NCBI RefSeq assembly: GCF_035917235.1
Contig: NZ_CP108423.1
Span: forward strand, 1 to 64,000
DNA length: 64,000 nucleotides
DNA from: Streptomyces sp. NBC_01294
GTDB taxonomy: Bacteria; Actinomycetota; Actinomycetes; Streptomycetales; Streptomycetaceae
Reading direction: 5' to 3'
Both the position numbers and the translations under genes were made by a program. The notes under the pieces are model-generated. The model worked only from the letters and a program-made list of their open reading frames with translations. It made no database searches and had not been told where the DNA came from. Every line of letters starts with the position of its first letter. Positions within the stretch are counted from its first letter, which is position 1. Below, in pieces: positions 17,089 through 25,518 of the stretch.

Positions 17089-17670
17089 ATGACCTCAAGT
17101 GATCATCTGCTTGACCTGATCCGGAACACCCCGGAGATCGATCTGCTGCTGCGGACATCGTTCAGTTTCGACATCGGGCGGAAGTATCACGGCGATGAGT
17201 TGAGGCTTGCCTCGGGTGCGCCGCTGGAGCCAATCGCCGGGGAGTCCGCCGGTGGCGCGTACTTCCTGTGCGCCGAGCAGGACGGCCGCCGACCGCTGGT
17301 GTTCGCGAGTTCCGAAGGGGAAGGCGGACTGATCGCCGACGACCTGGCCGGCGGACTGGAGATCATTATCGGGATGGCATGGCAGGACTGTCTCGGGTTC
17401 TCCGGCGGGGGTGACGTGGAGGTCATGCAGGTCTCTGCCCAGCACCTCGAACGGTCTCTGGCCCGGCACAACCCGGAGATTACCGAGGAACGAGCCCGCG
17501 TGGCTTCAGCCCTGTCACTTCGTGTCGTGCCCATAGCCGACCTCGTCGTCCGACTGCAGGACGCCGCCTCACGGACCGAGCCCGATTACGTGGTGACCTC
17601 CGAGGACGGGCAGGCGTATGACCCACCGTTCGGCGAGTTCTCGGAGCCTCGCCACGGGGGCTGGCGCTGA
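17089..17670 (+). CDS. Hypothetical protein, SUKH/SMI1-like fold possible
   Basis: The protein has 193 residues. ATG 17089 was preferred to 17023, which would add a Cys-rich extension. The acidic core GGAYFLCAEQDGRRPLVFAS and IIIGMAWQDCLGF resembles SMI1/KNR4-type proteins loosely; I cannot assign a family. There is no signal peptide or membrane segment. SUKH-like proteins often act as immunity proteins, but no toxin gene is adjacent. Confidence 0.6.
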   Translation: MTSSDHLLDLIRNTPEIDLLLRTSFSFDIGRKYHGDELRLASGAPLEPIAGESAGGAYFLCAEQDGRRPLVFASSEGEGGLIADDLAGGLEIIIGMAWQDCLGFSGGGDVEVMQVSAQHLERSLARHNPEITEERARVASALSLRVVPIADLVVRLQDAASRTEPDYVVTSEDGQAYDPPFGEFSEPRHGGWR

Positions 17671-17768
17671 AACAACCGAACCCCTTGCTCGCCAGCCGAC
17701 TGACCTTGTTTCCGACGGCTTCTGCGAGCCCACCGTGCGGGATGGCCGGGGCCGGACCGCAGGGAAGG

Positions 17769-18341
17769 TCAGCGGGTGGTGCGGCCGTGGAGCATCAGGG
17801 CGCGGGCGAGGGCGGCCAGGGCCGCCGTGCACAGCACGGTGCGGATGATGTTCGTGGTGACCCAGGTGGTCTTGAACCGCTCCACGATCGCCAAACCGTC
17901 CGCCCCGACGGCGTCGGGGTCCACGCCGGCGAGCTCGTTGTTGAGCGGGATGTTCACGGTGAAGGTGATCACAAGGACCGCGAGGTAGGCCACGGTGGCG
18001 GCACCCACCCACAGGGCGGTGGCCCGCCGGCCTCCGCGATACTCGACAACCACCGACCCGGCGGCCGCCAGCAGGGCCAGCACGAAGACCATGCCGAAGA
18101 GCGGGTTGCCGTCGATGGCCGCGTTGAAGGCACGCATCGCGGCGACGTACACCCGCTCATCACCGGCCGCCAGCCCCGGCATCACCGAGACGTCGAAAGC
18201 AAAGAACAGTCCGGCCATCAAACCCACCAGGACCGTCGAGAGCATCATCAGGACACCGGCAGACCAGGACGCTCGGGGAGCCGACGGGGACGAGGTCGAA
18301 GACGGGGACGGGGACGGGTACGGCGGCGGGCTGGCAGTCAC
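17769..18341 (-). CDS. DUF1772 membrane protein, second copy
   Basis: About 190 residues from a GTG at 18341 (AGGAG upstream); an earlier GTG at 18383 would add 14 residues. A Pro/Ser-rich N-terminus is followed by four hydrophobic segments. The motifs AGLFFAFDVSVMPGL and FTVNIPLNNEL match those of the protein at 12873-13373. Sequence between motifs differs strongly, so these are distant paralogues, not a recent duplication. Function unknown. Confidence 0.85.
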   Translation of the reverse strand: MTASPPPYPSPSPSSTSSPSAPRASWSAGVLMMLSTVLVGLMAGLFFAFDVSVMPGLAAGDERVYVAAMRAFNAAIDGNPLFGMVFVLALLAAAGSVVVEYRGGRRATALWVGAATVAYLAVLVITFTVNIPLNNELAGVDPDAVGADGLAIVERFKTTWVTTNIIRTVLCTAALAALARALMLHGRTTR

Positions 18342-18807
18342 AACGGCTTGTCTCCTCATTCCAACAAACGGCGCACGGTTCACGGTGTGCTCAGAACACC
18401 AACGCCTGATCGTGGCATCACCCGTTCAACATTCCGCCGGATTCAGCCCGCCCCTTGAGCGAATCTTTGCACCATGACAGGCGGCACACCCTGAGGCCGC
18501 GGGATGCCGCCAACACCCACCATCGTGGCGGACGTTGCTCCCTGGCCACTCTGCGGAGCAGCGGCTGCGTCCGGGGCTCTGCCCGGTGTCCTACGCACTT
18601 GTGGGACACGGGCAGGACCGTCCCGGACACAGCCGCGGCTCAGACGGCCGCGGCTGGACCTGACGCGCCCCGCCTCACGCACGACCGTGAGGCCATCGCC
18701 TCCGCCACAGGCGACAGCGCAGGCCTGGGGACGCTTTGCGGCCGGCGTCCAGGCCCCCCGTTCGGGCGGATTTCAGAGGCCGGGCCGCCGGGAGGTCCCG
18801 TGGGACG
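18342..18807. other. Intergenic region
   Basis: No gene recognised between the convergent/divergent neighbours. Short frames lack motifs. Confidence 0.4.
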
Positions 18808-19551
18808 TCAGGCGCGGCAGCGCAGCATCTCCAGCGGGGGGTTGGCGTGGAAGTCCGCCCAGAAGTCCGCACCGAACTCGCGCCCGCCGGCCTCCGACAC
18901 CGTCAGCGGGACCCAGGAAAGCTCGCGGAATCCGGCTGCCCGCAGGCACTTCTCGTAGACCTCGCGGCGCGGGCGGTTGGCAACGAACGAGACCGGCGGG
19001 TCGAGCAGCGCCGTGGTCCGGACCTGCGGTCCGGTCTCGACCTCCTCGCCGGTGAGCTCGCTGCGGAAGCCGTACCTCTCCGGGGTCGGTCCGTCGAAGC
19101 GGAAGTCGGGTGACTGGTTGAGCAGGAAGAACTCGCCGCCGGGCTGCAGGCTCTGGTGCGCGTTGCGGCACATCCGCTCCGTGGTGGCGATGTCCTCGGC
19201 GTAGTTGAGCAGTTGGACCGCCACCCCGACGTCGAAGCGCCGGTCGAGGGGCCGCAGCTCGGCCACGTCACCGACCTCGTAGTGCACACCCAGCGGACTG
19301 TGTTCTTCCAACTGCTGTGCCACGGCGACCATTTCACCGGAGATGTCGATACCGAGCACCTCCGCGGCGCCGCGCCGCTTGAACTCCCTGCTGTAGAAGC
19401 CGGTGCCGGAGGCCAGGTCGAGAACCGACTTGCCGCTCACGTCCCCGACCAGGGCCAGGAAGCTGGGTACCACTGCGTACTGCTCCAGCGGCAGCGCCTT
19501 GAACCCCTCGTACGCCTCACCGATCTCGTCGTACTGCTGCTGTGCGCTCAT
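18808..19551 (-). CDS. Class I SAM-dependent methyltransferase
   Basis: The protein has 247 residues; ATG 19551 has GGGGAGGA twelve bases upstream. SAM-binding motif I is SVLDLASGTGFYSREF, followed by EVLGIDISGEMV, a motif II acidic block (YEVGDVAELRPLDRRFD) and a motif III region (SLQPGGEFFLLNQS). The C-terminal half has substrate-cap features (YEKCLRAAGFRELSW). It resembles ToxA-like small-molecule methyltransferases; the acceptor is unknown. No biosynthetic cluster is next to it. Confidence 0.9.
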   Translation of the reverse strand: MSAQQQYDEIGEAYEGFKALPLEQYAVVPSFLALVGDVSGKSVLDLASGTGFYSREFKRRGAAEVLGIDISGEMVAVAQQLEEHSPLGVHYEVGDVAELRPLDRRFDVGVAVQLLNYAEDIATTERMCRNAHQSLQPGGEFFLLNQSPDFRFDGPTPERYGFRSELTGEEVETGPQVRTTALLDPPVSFVANRPRREVYEKCLRAAGFRELSWVPLTVSEAGGREFGADFWADFHANPPLEMLRCRA

Positions 19552-19810
19552 GGTGATGTCCTCCCCGTTTTCGGTATGTCCTTGGCCACGGCCCCACCCC
19601 TGGGGCACGTGGCGGCTTCTGACTGGCAGTCTCTACGGGTCCCGGCAGACCCTCGTACTGGCAGAAACCACAAAGATCCGAGCTTCATCCCGGCAACGCG
19701 TACGGCGGGCCCACGAGTTCGAGCGGGTGCCGGACTCCCACGGTGCAGCCCCGCCTGACGTCTCCTCAGGACTTGGCGGTGAGGGGGTTTACCGAACGGA
19801 GTCCGGGTTA

Positions 19811-20956
19811 CTGACCTTGAAGTCGTCTTGTCGTAGGGGCTGACGGTTGCTGATTGTCGCGGTATGCCGGGTGTATGAGGTATCCGCAGGGTGGGGGTCT
19901 GACCGCGGAGAGGCAAGCGTTCCGTGAGCGGGTCCGGATGGAAGCGGTCGCGATGTTCGCCGATGGGCGGGGCAGTACGGAGGTCGCGAAGGAGTTACGG
20001 GTCAGCGTGCGATCGGTTCAGCGGTGGCGTCGTGCTTGGCTCGAGGCCGGCCAGAGCGGGGTCCGTTCTCAAGGCCCGGCGTCCCGGCCGAAGCTGAGTG
20101 ACGCGTTGTTCGCCGTGCTCGAGGAGGAGCTGGCGAAGGGTCCGGTCGCGCATGGCTGGTCTGATCAGAGATGGACGCTGGCCAGAATCAAGACGTTGAT
20201 CGGCTGGCGGTTCCACAAGTCCATGACGCTTTCGGGTATCTCGCAGATGCTGCGGAGGCACGGCTGGAGCCATCAGGTTCCGGCTCGTCGGGCCGTCGAG
20301 CGTGACGAGCCGGCGGTGGCCGGCTGGGTGAAGGACGTGTGGTCGCACGTGGAACCACCGCGGCGGCGCTCGGGGCCTGGATCGTCTTCGAAGACGAAGC
20401 CGGATTCTCGATGACGCCGCCGACCTCCCGCACCTGGGCCCGACGCGGAACCACACCGGTCATCCGGGTCCGTGGACGATCCCAGCGTCGCTTCTCCATC
20501 GCAGCCCTGTGCTGCTACAAACCCGGCGAACGCTCCCGCCTCGTCTACCGGCCCAAACGGCATACCGATCACAAGAGCGGAGGCCGCAAGAGCTTTGCCT
20601 GGACCGAGTACCGCGACCTTCTCATCGCCGCCCACCAGCAGCTCGGCGGACCGATCGTCCTCGTATGGGACAACCTCAACGTCCACAAAGACCGCCGCAT
20701 GCGGGCCTTCATCGAGGAGCACGACTGGATCACCGCCTACCATCTGCCGCCCTACGCACCCGACCTCAACCCTGTCGAAGGCATATGGTCCATCCTCCGC
20801 AGGACCAGCCAGGCGAACACCGTCTTCACCGACCCCGACCACCTCATGCGCCGGCTACGACACGGCCTACGCCAGATCCAATACCGCAGCGACATCATCG
20901 ACGGATGTCTCACCGGCACCGGACTCACCCTGACGACACCACGACTACAAGGTCAG
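19811..20956 (+). mobile_element. IS630-family insertion sequence
   Basis: The 1146-bp element is flanked by TA dinucleotides (19809-19810 and 20957-20958), the duplication typical of IS630/Tc1. The ends are inverted: CTGACCTTGAAGTCGT at the left and CTGACCTTGTAGTCGT as the complement of the right. It carries one transposase in two overlapping frames. Confidence 0.9.
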
Positions 20957-20959
20957 TAG
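19875..20959 (+). pseudogene. IS630-family transposase in two frames
   Basis: The first frame (from ATG 19875) has the N-terminal helix-turn-helix (STEVAKELRVSVRSVQRWRR) and winged helix (GISQMLRRHGWSHQVP). The second frame has the DDE core: AWIVFEDEAGFSM (first Asp), PIVLVWDNLNVHKD (second Asp) and PPYAPDLNPVEGIWSIL (Glu). The change of frame falls near 20350-20365 and needs -1 slippage or one base. Programmed -1 frameshifting occurs in some IS630 elements, but no canonical slippery site is visible, so an indel is as likely. The TAG stop uses the duplicated TA. Confidence 0.85.
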
Positions 20960-21352
20960 ACGCGTGGATACCGGAAGCGAACACCACGCGGGTGGGCGCC
21001 TCCGGAGCGGGTCCCGGCCGCATGACGACCTCTCCCCCGGCGTCATGCGGCAGGCCCGCCCGCACGACGGGCTGCCGCCTGGATCCGTACGGCACCCGGG
21101 CGGCCCCACACCCCGGCCACCCCTCCCCGGCCGGAATGCGGAGCCGCCCGGCAATCCCCCGGCGCCGGCGCTCAGACCGCCGCCCCCGGGCAACGGACCC
21201 CGACGGCAGCAGCCCGGCGCACACCCGACAGCCGCCCCTCGCCCGTTCGGCTGTCCCCGCTCACAAGGCCCTTTCTTGCTCCCCCTCTCACGGGGCCTGG
21301 TCCATTCCGTCCGCATCGCTGAGGCCACGCCATGTGAGAGAGCGCTCCGTTA
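20960..21352. other. Intergenic region after the IS630 element
   Basis: Pro/Gly-rich frames on both strands but no recognisable gene. Confidence 0.4.
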
Positions 21353-21526
21353 GTGGCAAAGGCGAACCTCCTGCAACTGACGAACATTCAGGGCTCGGTC
21401 GTTCTCCGGCTCCCGCTGGACGTCTCCCAGGCGCCGGTCGCCCGCGACCACGTCCGTGGAACGTGGTTCCTCAACCTGTTCTACGTTGGGCGGTACTACT
21501 ACAACAGAGACGGGCTGGCGAAATGA
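21353..21526 (+). CDS. Small hypothetical ORF, 57 residues
   Basis: A GTG-initiated frame of 57 codons has strongly G/C-biased third positions (about 85 percent) and protein-like content (VVLRLPLDVSQAPVARDH, GTWFLNLFYVGRYYYN). An ATGA overlap at its stop opens a 7-codon frame that itself ends in GTGA at the start of the next gene, suggesting translational coupling. I recognise no family. It could be the tail of a longer lost gene cut by the nearby IS630 element. Confidence 0.4.
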   Translation: MAKANLLQLTNIQGSVVLRLPLDVSQAPVARDHVRGTWFLNLFYVGRYYYNRDGLAK

Positions 21527-21542
21527 GTGAGGTCGTTGCTCC

Positions 21543-22067
21543 GTGAACCGTACGGATTCCGCCATGCGCGGTCGGACGACGGTACTCGTCGGCGCGGCAT
21601 GCGCCGTGGCATTCGCCCTGGTCGGCGGTCTGCTGTACGGGGCCGCCACGCTGTTGATCGGCGCCGACGGGCAGTGTGACGAGCCCAGGGGCGTGAAGCG
21701 CCTGGCACAGGTCTCGGCCATCGCCGTTCCGCCGGCGCCGGCCGGGGCGGCCCCCGTCCCGGGCGCGAGCGGCGCCGAGTGCATGGACGACAGCGGCACC
21801 GAGGTCTGGCTGGTCGCCAACACGTACTACACCTACGACGGCGATCCCAACAAGGTGATCGACCACTACTGGGCCGCCGCTCCTGCCGCGGGCTGGAAGG
21901 CCACCGGGTCACGCCCGAAAATCACTCCCGGCTCCCTGCCCAAGGACATGTGCTTCCACAAGGAAGTGGACGGGAAACCGACGCTCCTCAGCGTCTTGTA
22001 CTCCGCGGACAAGGAGTACTTCGTGTCCGTGAACGCGATCCTCGACGGATCCCGTCCCGACTGCTGA
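21543..22067 (+). CDS. Hypothetical membrane-anchored secreted protein
   Basis: The protein has 174 residues and a GTG start. One hydrophobic segment (about residues 12-38, TTVLVGAACAVAFALVGGLL) acts as signal anchor. The outer part has four cysteines (QCDEPRG, ECMDDSG, DMCFHKE, RPDC) likely forming two disulfides, and a conserved-looking block VWLVANTYYTYDGDPNKVID. The family is common in Streptomyces as an uncharacterised exported protein. A 15-bp-stem hairpin follows the stop. Confidence 0.75.
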   Translation: MNRTDSAMRGRTTVLVGAACAVAFALVGGLLYGAATLLIGADGQCDEPRGVKRLAQVSAIAVPPAPAGAAPVPGASGAECMDDSGTEVWLVANTYYTYDGDPNKVIDHYWAAAPAAGWKATGSRPKITPGSLPKDMCFHKEVDGKPTLLSVLYSADKEYFVSVNAILDGSRPDC

Positions 22068-22089
22068 ACCGGCCGCTGGTCGGCATGGG

Positions 22090-22123
22090 GTGCCCTCCGG
22101 GTCCGTACGGACCCGGAGGGCAC
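22090..22123. terminator. Strong hairpin terminator
   Basis: Perfect 15-base arms (GTGCCCTCCGGGTCC and complement) with a GTAC loop, 22 bases after the preceding stop. Confidence 0.75.
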
Positions 22124-22186
22124 CCTTCGTCATTCCGGCTGCGGCAGGCACGTGCTCCGCATGCTGCTCGACTCCGGACGCCGGCT

Positions 22187-22218
22187 CGTCGGTCCGTCGG
22201 TCCGCCGGTCCGCCGGCG
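22187..22218. repeat. 8-bp tandem repeat, 4 units
   Basis: Units CGTCGGTC x2, CGCCGGTC, CGCCGGCG. The CGCCGGTC unit is a rotation of the unit repeated at 53651-53698. Confidence 0.85.
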
Positions 22219-22392
22219 GCCACGATGTTGATATCTCTCTCTCCCGGACCCGTTCTGACCCGACGCTCACGCCCACGGGGCCCGGGACCTGCGGTTTCTT
22301 TGTGGACGGGTGGGTCCGCTCTGCCGTAGTTTCCCTCTGCGCGCTCATCCCCGGGCGCCTTCATTCCGTGCCCGTGGGGGGTCCACACCATC

Positions 22393-23088
22393 ATGTCCTC
22401 GTCCCGTTCCGGCGTTCTCCGTCCCCGCCCGCCCCTGGCCGCCCCGGCCTCCGGCCCCGGCCGCGGCCTGCTCACGGGGGTGTGCGCCCTGCTGTCGGCA
22501 GCCGCGGCAGGCGATCTCTTCTCCCTGTACGCCGGTGTTCGGGCGCACTCCGCGGTGGAGGGGGACGGGGAGTTCGCCTTCGTCTCCGAGGACCGGTGGG
22601 CGGCTCTGGAGATGCTCTTCTTCAGGGTGAACCAGGTGCAGGTGCTGGCCTTCGTGGCCTGCGCGGCCGTCTTCATCACCTGGTTCCACCAGGTCCGGCG
22701 GCGCGCCGGAGCGCTGGAGCCCGCCGGGTTCAGGAGCGGGCCGGGCTGGGCTGTCGGGGCCTGGTTCGTTCCGGTGGCCTGTTTCTGGCTGCCGTACCGG
22801 ATCGCCGTCCAGGCCTGGACGGCCGGCCTGCGGGGCGCCAAGGGGGCCTTCTGGCCGGTGAACCTCTGGTGGGCGTCGTTCGCCGGCTCGGTCCTGCTGG
22901 GCCAGTACGCGAGCCTGCGCTATCGGCGGGCCGAGGACCTCGGGGCCTTCGTCGACGCGGTGACCCTGGGCATGGTGGCCGACGCCCTGAACATCGTCGC
23001 GGCGGGCGCGGCCGTGTACTTCGCCGTGCGCCTGACCCGCATGCTGGCGCCCGGAAGCAACCCGGCCCAGCCGCCCCTCAACGCCTGA
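22393..23088 (+). CDS. DUF4328 membrane protein
   Basis: The protein has 231 residues, with six predicted membrane segments after a Pro-rich N-terminus. DUF4328 hallmarks are visible: VLAFVACAAVFITWFHQVRR, GWAVGAWFVPVACFWLPYRI and LWWASFAGSVLLGQYASLRY. Function unknown; widespread in Streptomyces. It lies alone between a repeat-rich leader and a 250-bp gap. Confidence 0.88.
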   Translation: MSSSRSGVLRPRPPLAAPASGPGRGLLTGVCALLSAAAAGDLFSLYAGVRAHSAVEGDGEFAFVSEDRWAALEMLFFRVNQVQVLAFVACAAVFITWFHQVRRRAGALEPAGFRSGPGWAVGAWFVPVACFWLPYRIAVQAWTAGLRGAKGAFWPVNLWWASFAGSVLLGQYASLRYRRAEDLGAFVDAVTLGMVADALNIVAAGAAVYFAVRLTRMLAPGSNPAQPPLNA

Positions 23089-23321
23089 CCCACCTCCGCA
23101 ACCCCGCCCGTGGCGCGCGTGTGCGCGGGGGCGCCTCAGCCAGGGGCGTCCTCACCGGGGCGCCCTCGCCCGGGTGTTCTGGCAGGCCGTCAGCAGCCGG
23201 CGCCCGTCCGCATGAAATCGGCCGTCGCCTCGCCGGACGGTCCCCGTGCCGCCCCCGTGACGCCCCCGTTCAGCGTCCCTGGATCCGGCCCTGGTCGCTC
23301 AACCTTGGTCGAGGTCAAGCG

Positions 23322-23333
23322 ATATGATCATAT
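23322..23333. promoter_or_regulatory. AT-rich 12-bp palindrome before the flavoprotein gene
   Basis: ATATGATCATAT ends 6 bases before the ATG at 23340. Such an AT-rich palindrome is rare in this GC-rich window and probably overlaps the -10 region or binds a GntR-type repressor. The regulator is not identifiable here. Confidence 0.5.
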
Positions 23334-23339
23334 GGTGGC

Positions 23340-23885
23340 ATGACCACGAGGACTCTCTACCTGCTCTGCTCCGCCGCCCCACCTGTCTTCGACGTCGCCC
23401 ACGTCATCGAAGACGCCCAGGCCCGCGGCTGGGACGTATGCCTGGGCCTCACCCCCACCGCCGCCCACTGGCTCACGGGCAGCCTCGACGGACTCGCCGC
23501 ACTCACCGGGCACCCCGTGTGCTGGCAGTACAAACTCCCCGGCGAACCGGACGTCTGGCCCGAGGCCGACGCACTCCTCTTCGCCCCCGCCACGTTCAAC
23601 ACCATCAACGCCTGGGCTCTCGGCCTCACCCACAACTACGCCATCGGCCTCGCCGCCGAAGCCGCCGGCAAAAGCATCCCCACCATCGCCATGCCCTGCC
23701 TCGACACCGCCCTCGCCGCGCACCCCCAACTCGAAACCTCCCTCGCCACCCTGCGCACCGCCGGCGTCGAACTCCTCTACGGCGAAAACGGCTTCGCCCC
23801 CCACCGGCCCGGCTCGGACACCGTTCCCCACTACCCCTGGCACACCGCCCTCAACGCCATCAACCAGACCACGGCCCACCGCTGA
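23340..23885 (+). CDS. Flavoprotein, HFCD (PPC decarboxylase-like) family
   Basis: This 181-residue Rossmann-like flavoprotein (PF02441 type) begins LYLLCSAAPPVFDVAHVIED. FMN-binding features include the PTAAHWL turn after the second strand and ALLFAPATFNTINAWALGLT, which matches the PASANT-like motif region of phosphopantothenoylcysteine decarboxylase and lantibiotic decarboxylases. The natural substrate is unknown. The start codon lies just after an AT-rich palindrome, so transcription may be nearly leaderless and repressed at that site. Confidence 0.85.
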   Translation: MTTRTLYLLCSAAPPVFDVAHVIEDAQARGWDVCLGLTPTAAHWLTGSLDGLAALTGHPVCWQYKLPGEPDVWPEADALLFAPATFNTINAWALGLTHNYAIGLAAEAAGKSIPTIAMPCLDTALAAHPQLETSLATLRTAGVELLYGENGFAPHRPGSDTVPHYPWHTALNAINQTTAHR

Positions 23886-24026
23886 ACCGCCCCAAGCCGA
23901 CACGAGACGTCGCAGTTCTCCACGCCGGACCGCAGTCGCGACGTGGGAGGAGATCGACACCCGCCCCGCCCCGACCCGCCCCCGATCGGTCCGCCCGGAG
24001 CACGGGCCGGTGGGCATACTGCTTGC

Positions 24027-24923
24027 ATGGGCCAGTGGACGGCAGTCGTCACCGGTGCCCGTGCCCGGCTGGGCGAGGCGCTCTTCCTGCGTGTGGCGGG
24101 GCCATCGGGCCCGGCCAACCGGAACCGGATCCACCTCACGCCCGGTCCACGCTGGTTCGGGCCGGACCACCCGGTGCGGCGGGTCCACGGCGACGCCGCC
24201 CTCTTCGTCGGCGGGATCAGCGCCCTGCTTCTGCAGTCCCTGCATCCGCTGGCCATGGCCGCCGTGGCCCAGCACTCCGCGTACCGGGAAGATCCCTGGG
24301 GCAGGCTCCAGAGCATCAGCACCTTCCTCGCCTTCACCACCTTCGGTACGGCGGACGACGCGCAAGGGGCGGTCGACCGGGTCATCGCGGTGCACAGGAC
24401 GATCAGCGGGCGGGCACCCGGAGGGGAGCCGTACACGGCCACCGACCCGGCCCTCCTGGAATGGGTGCACGACGCCGAGCTGACCTGCTTCCTCCGCTCC
24501 CAGCAGCACTACGGTGCCCACCCGCTGAGCCCCCCGGACCAGGACGCGTACGTGGCGGGCATGGCGCGGGTCGGCGCGGCACTCGGCGTCACCGACCCGC
24601 CACGCACCGCCGCGGGGCTCGCCGCCCGCATCGAGGCCTACCGGCCACAGCTGCGCGGCACCCCCGAGGCCCGGGAAGCCGCCCACTTCATCCTCCGCCG
24701 CCCGCCCCTGCCGTGGGCGCTGCGCCTGCCGTACGCCGCCCTGGCCGCGGGTGCGGTCGTACTGCTGCCGGACTGGGCCCGCGTCGAGCTGGGGCTGCAC
24801 CGGCGGCTGCCGCTGGAGCGGTGGTGGGTCGGCCCCGCGGCCCGCGCGGCGGTCTGGCTGGTCCGGTGGTCCCTGCCTCCGGCGCCGGTGCCGGCCCGCG
24901 CCGCTGCCCCGCCGGCCCCCTGA
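24027..24923 (+). CDS. DUF2236 / MpaB-type oxygenase-like protein
   Basis: The protein has 298 residues. The family block is visible: VRRVHGDAALFVGGISALLL, QSLHPLAMAAVAQHSAYRED, PWGRLQSISTFLAFTTFGTA, WVHDAELTCFLRSQQHYG. DUF2236 includes heme-dependent MpaB-like oxygenases and latex oxygenase Lcp; His residues in SLHPLA and WVHDAE are candidate heme ligands. The C-terminal third is hydrophobic and Pro/Ala-rich (about residues 230-250 could insert in the membrane). The next gene encodes an ADF/cofilin homologue, and a P450 gene follows. Confidence 0.87.
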   Translation: MGQWTAVVTGARARLGEALFLRVAGPSGPANRNRIHLTPGPRWFGPDHPVRRVHGDAALFVGGISALLLQSLHPLAMAAVAQHSAYREDPWGRLQSISTFLAFTTFGTADDAQGAVDRVIAVHRTISGRAPGGEPYTATDPALLEWVHDAELTCFLRSQQHYGAHPLSPPDQDAYVAGMARVGAALGVTDPPRTAAGLAARIEAYRPQLRGTPEAREAAHFILRRPPLPWALRLPYAALAAGAVVLLPDWARVELGLHRRLPLERWWVGPAARAAVWLVRWSLPPAPVPARAAAPPAP

Positions 24924-24984
24924 CACGCGGCGGCGGGGGTTTCGCCGGGCCGGAAGGCGGGCAGCCGCCACGACGGGGGCTCGA

Positions 24985-25032
24985 CACTGCGCTGCACCGA
25001 ACCGAACCGCACTGCACCGCACTGCACTGCCA
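24985..25032. repeat. Degenerate CTGCAC/GAACC repeats before the cofilin-like gene
   Basis: Imperfect short units (CACCGAACCGAACC, CTGCACCGCACTGCACTGCC) fill the spacer immediately upstream of the ribosome-binding site. Confidence 0.5.
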
Positions 25033-25053
25033 CCTGAACGATCGGAGATCGCC

Positions 25054-25461
25054 GTGAGCAGCTCGGGCACCACCGTGGACGACAGCTGCCTGGACGCCTT
25101 GCAGGAGCTGAAGAGCAGACGGGAGATCAACACGGTCGTCTACCGGCTGGACGAGCCCCTGGCGACGGTGGTCGTCGAAAGCAAGTCCAACCTCACGCAC
25201 GAGGAGATGCTGGAGTCGCTACCCGCGAACGAGCCCAGATTCGTCCTGTACGACCTGCATTTCGCCGCGGCGGACGGGGCCCGCAGGAGGGATCTCGTGA
25301 TGATCTTCTGGATCCCCGACGGGGCGCTGCCCGCGCACAAGCTCGCCTACGCCTCCACCCACCGCGTCCTGCGGGATGCCCTCGACGGCATCCAGGTCGA
25401 CGTCCGGGCCACGACCCTGTCCGCCCTGGCCTACGACGAGCTCGCCTCCCAGGCGGTCTGA
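25054..25461 (+). CDS. Actin-depolymerising factor / cofilin homologue (ADF-H domain)
   Basis: The protein is 135 residues, the size of a single ADF-H domain. The GTG start has GGAG six bases upstream. It can be aligned by eye over its full length with eukaryotic cofilin: N-terminal SSSGTTVDDSCLDALQELK (cofilin SxSGVxVxDEx...F..LK), central LESLPANEPRFVLYDLHF, the actin-binding helix region FWIPDGALPAHKLAYASTHR (cofilin WSPDTAPVRSKMxYASSK) and the tail VLRDALDGIQVDVRATTLSA. Cofilins bind and sever actin filaments at the cell cortex. In a bacterium the target could be MreB/ParM-type filaments or a host's actin; that is inference. Codon use looks like its neighbours, so any transfer is old. It sits 130 bp after the DUF2236 gene and 57 bp before a P450 gene, possibly co-transcribed. 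Confidence 0.88.
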   Translation: MSSSGTTVDDSCLDALQELKSRREINTVVYRLDEPLATVVVESKSNLTHEEMLESLPANEPRFVLYDLHFAAADGARRRDLVMIFWIPDGALPAHKLAYASTHRVLRDALDGIQVDVRATTLSALAYDELASQAV

Positions 25462-25518
25462 CGGACGGGATCGGCGACCGCCCCTGTTTGCGGTCCCCCG
25501 ATCGGGTAGGTGCAGACC

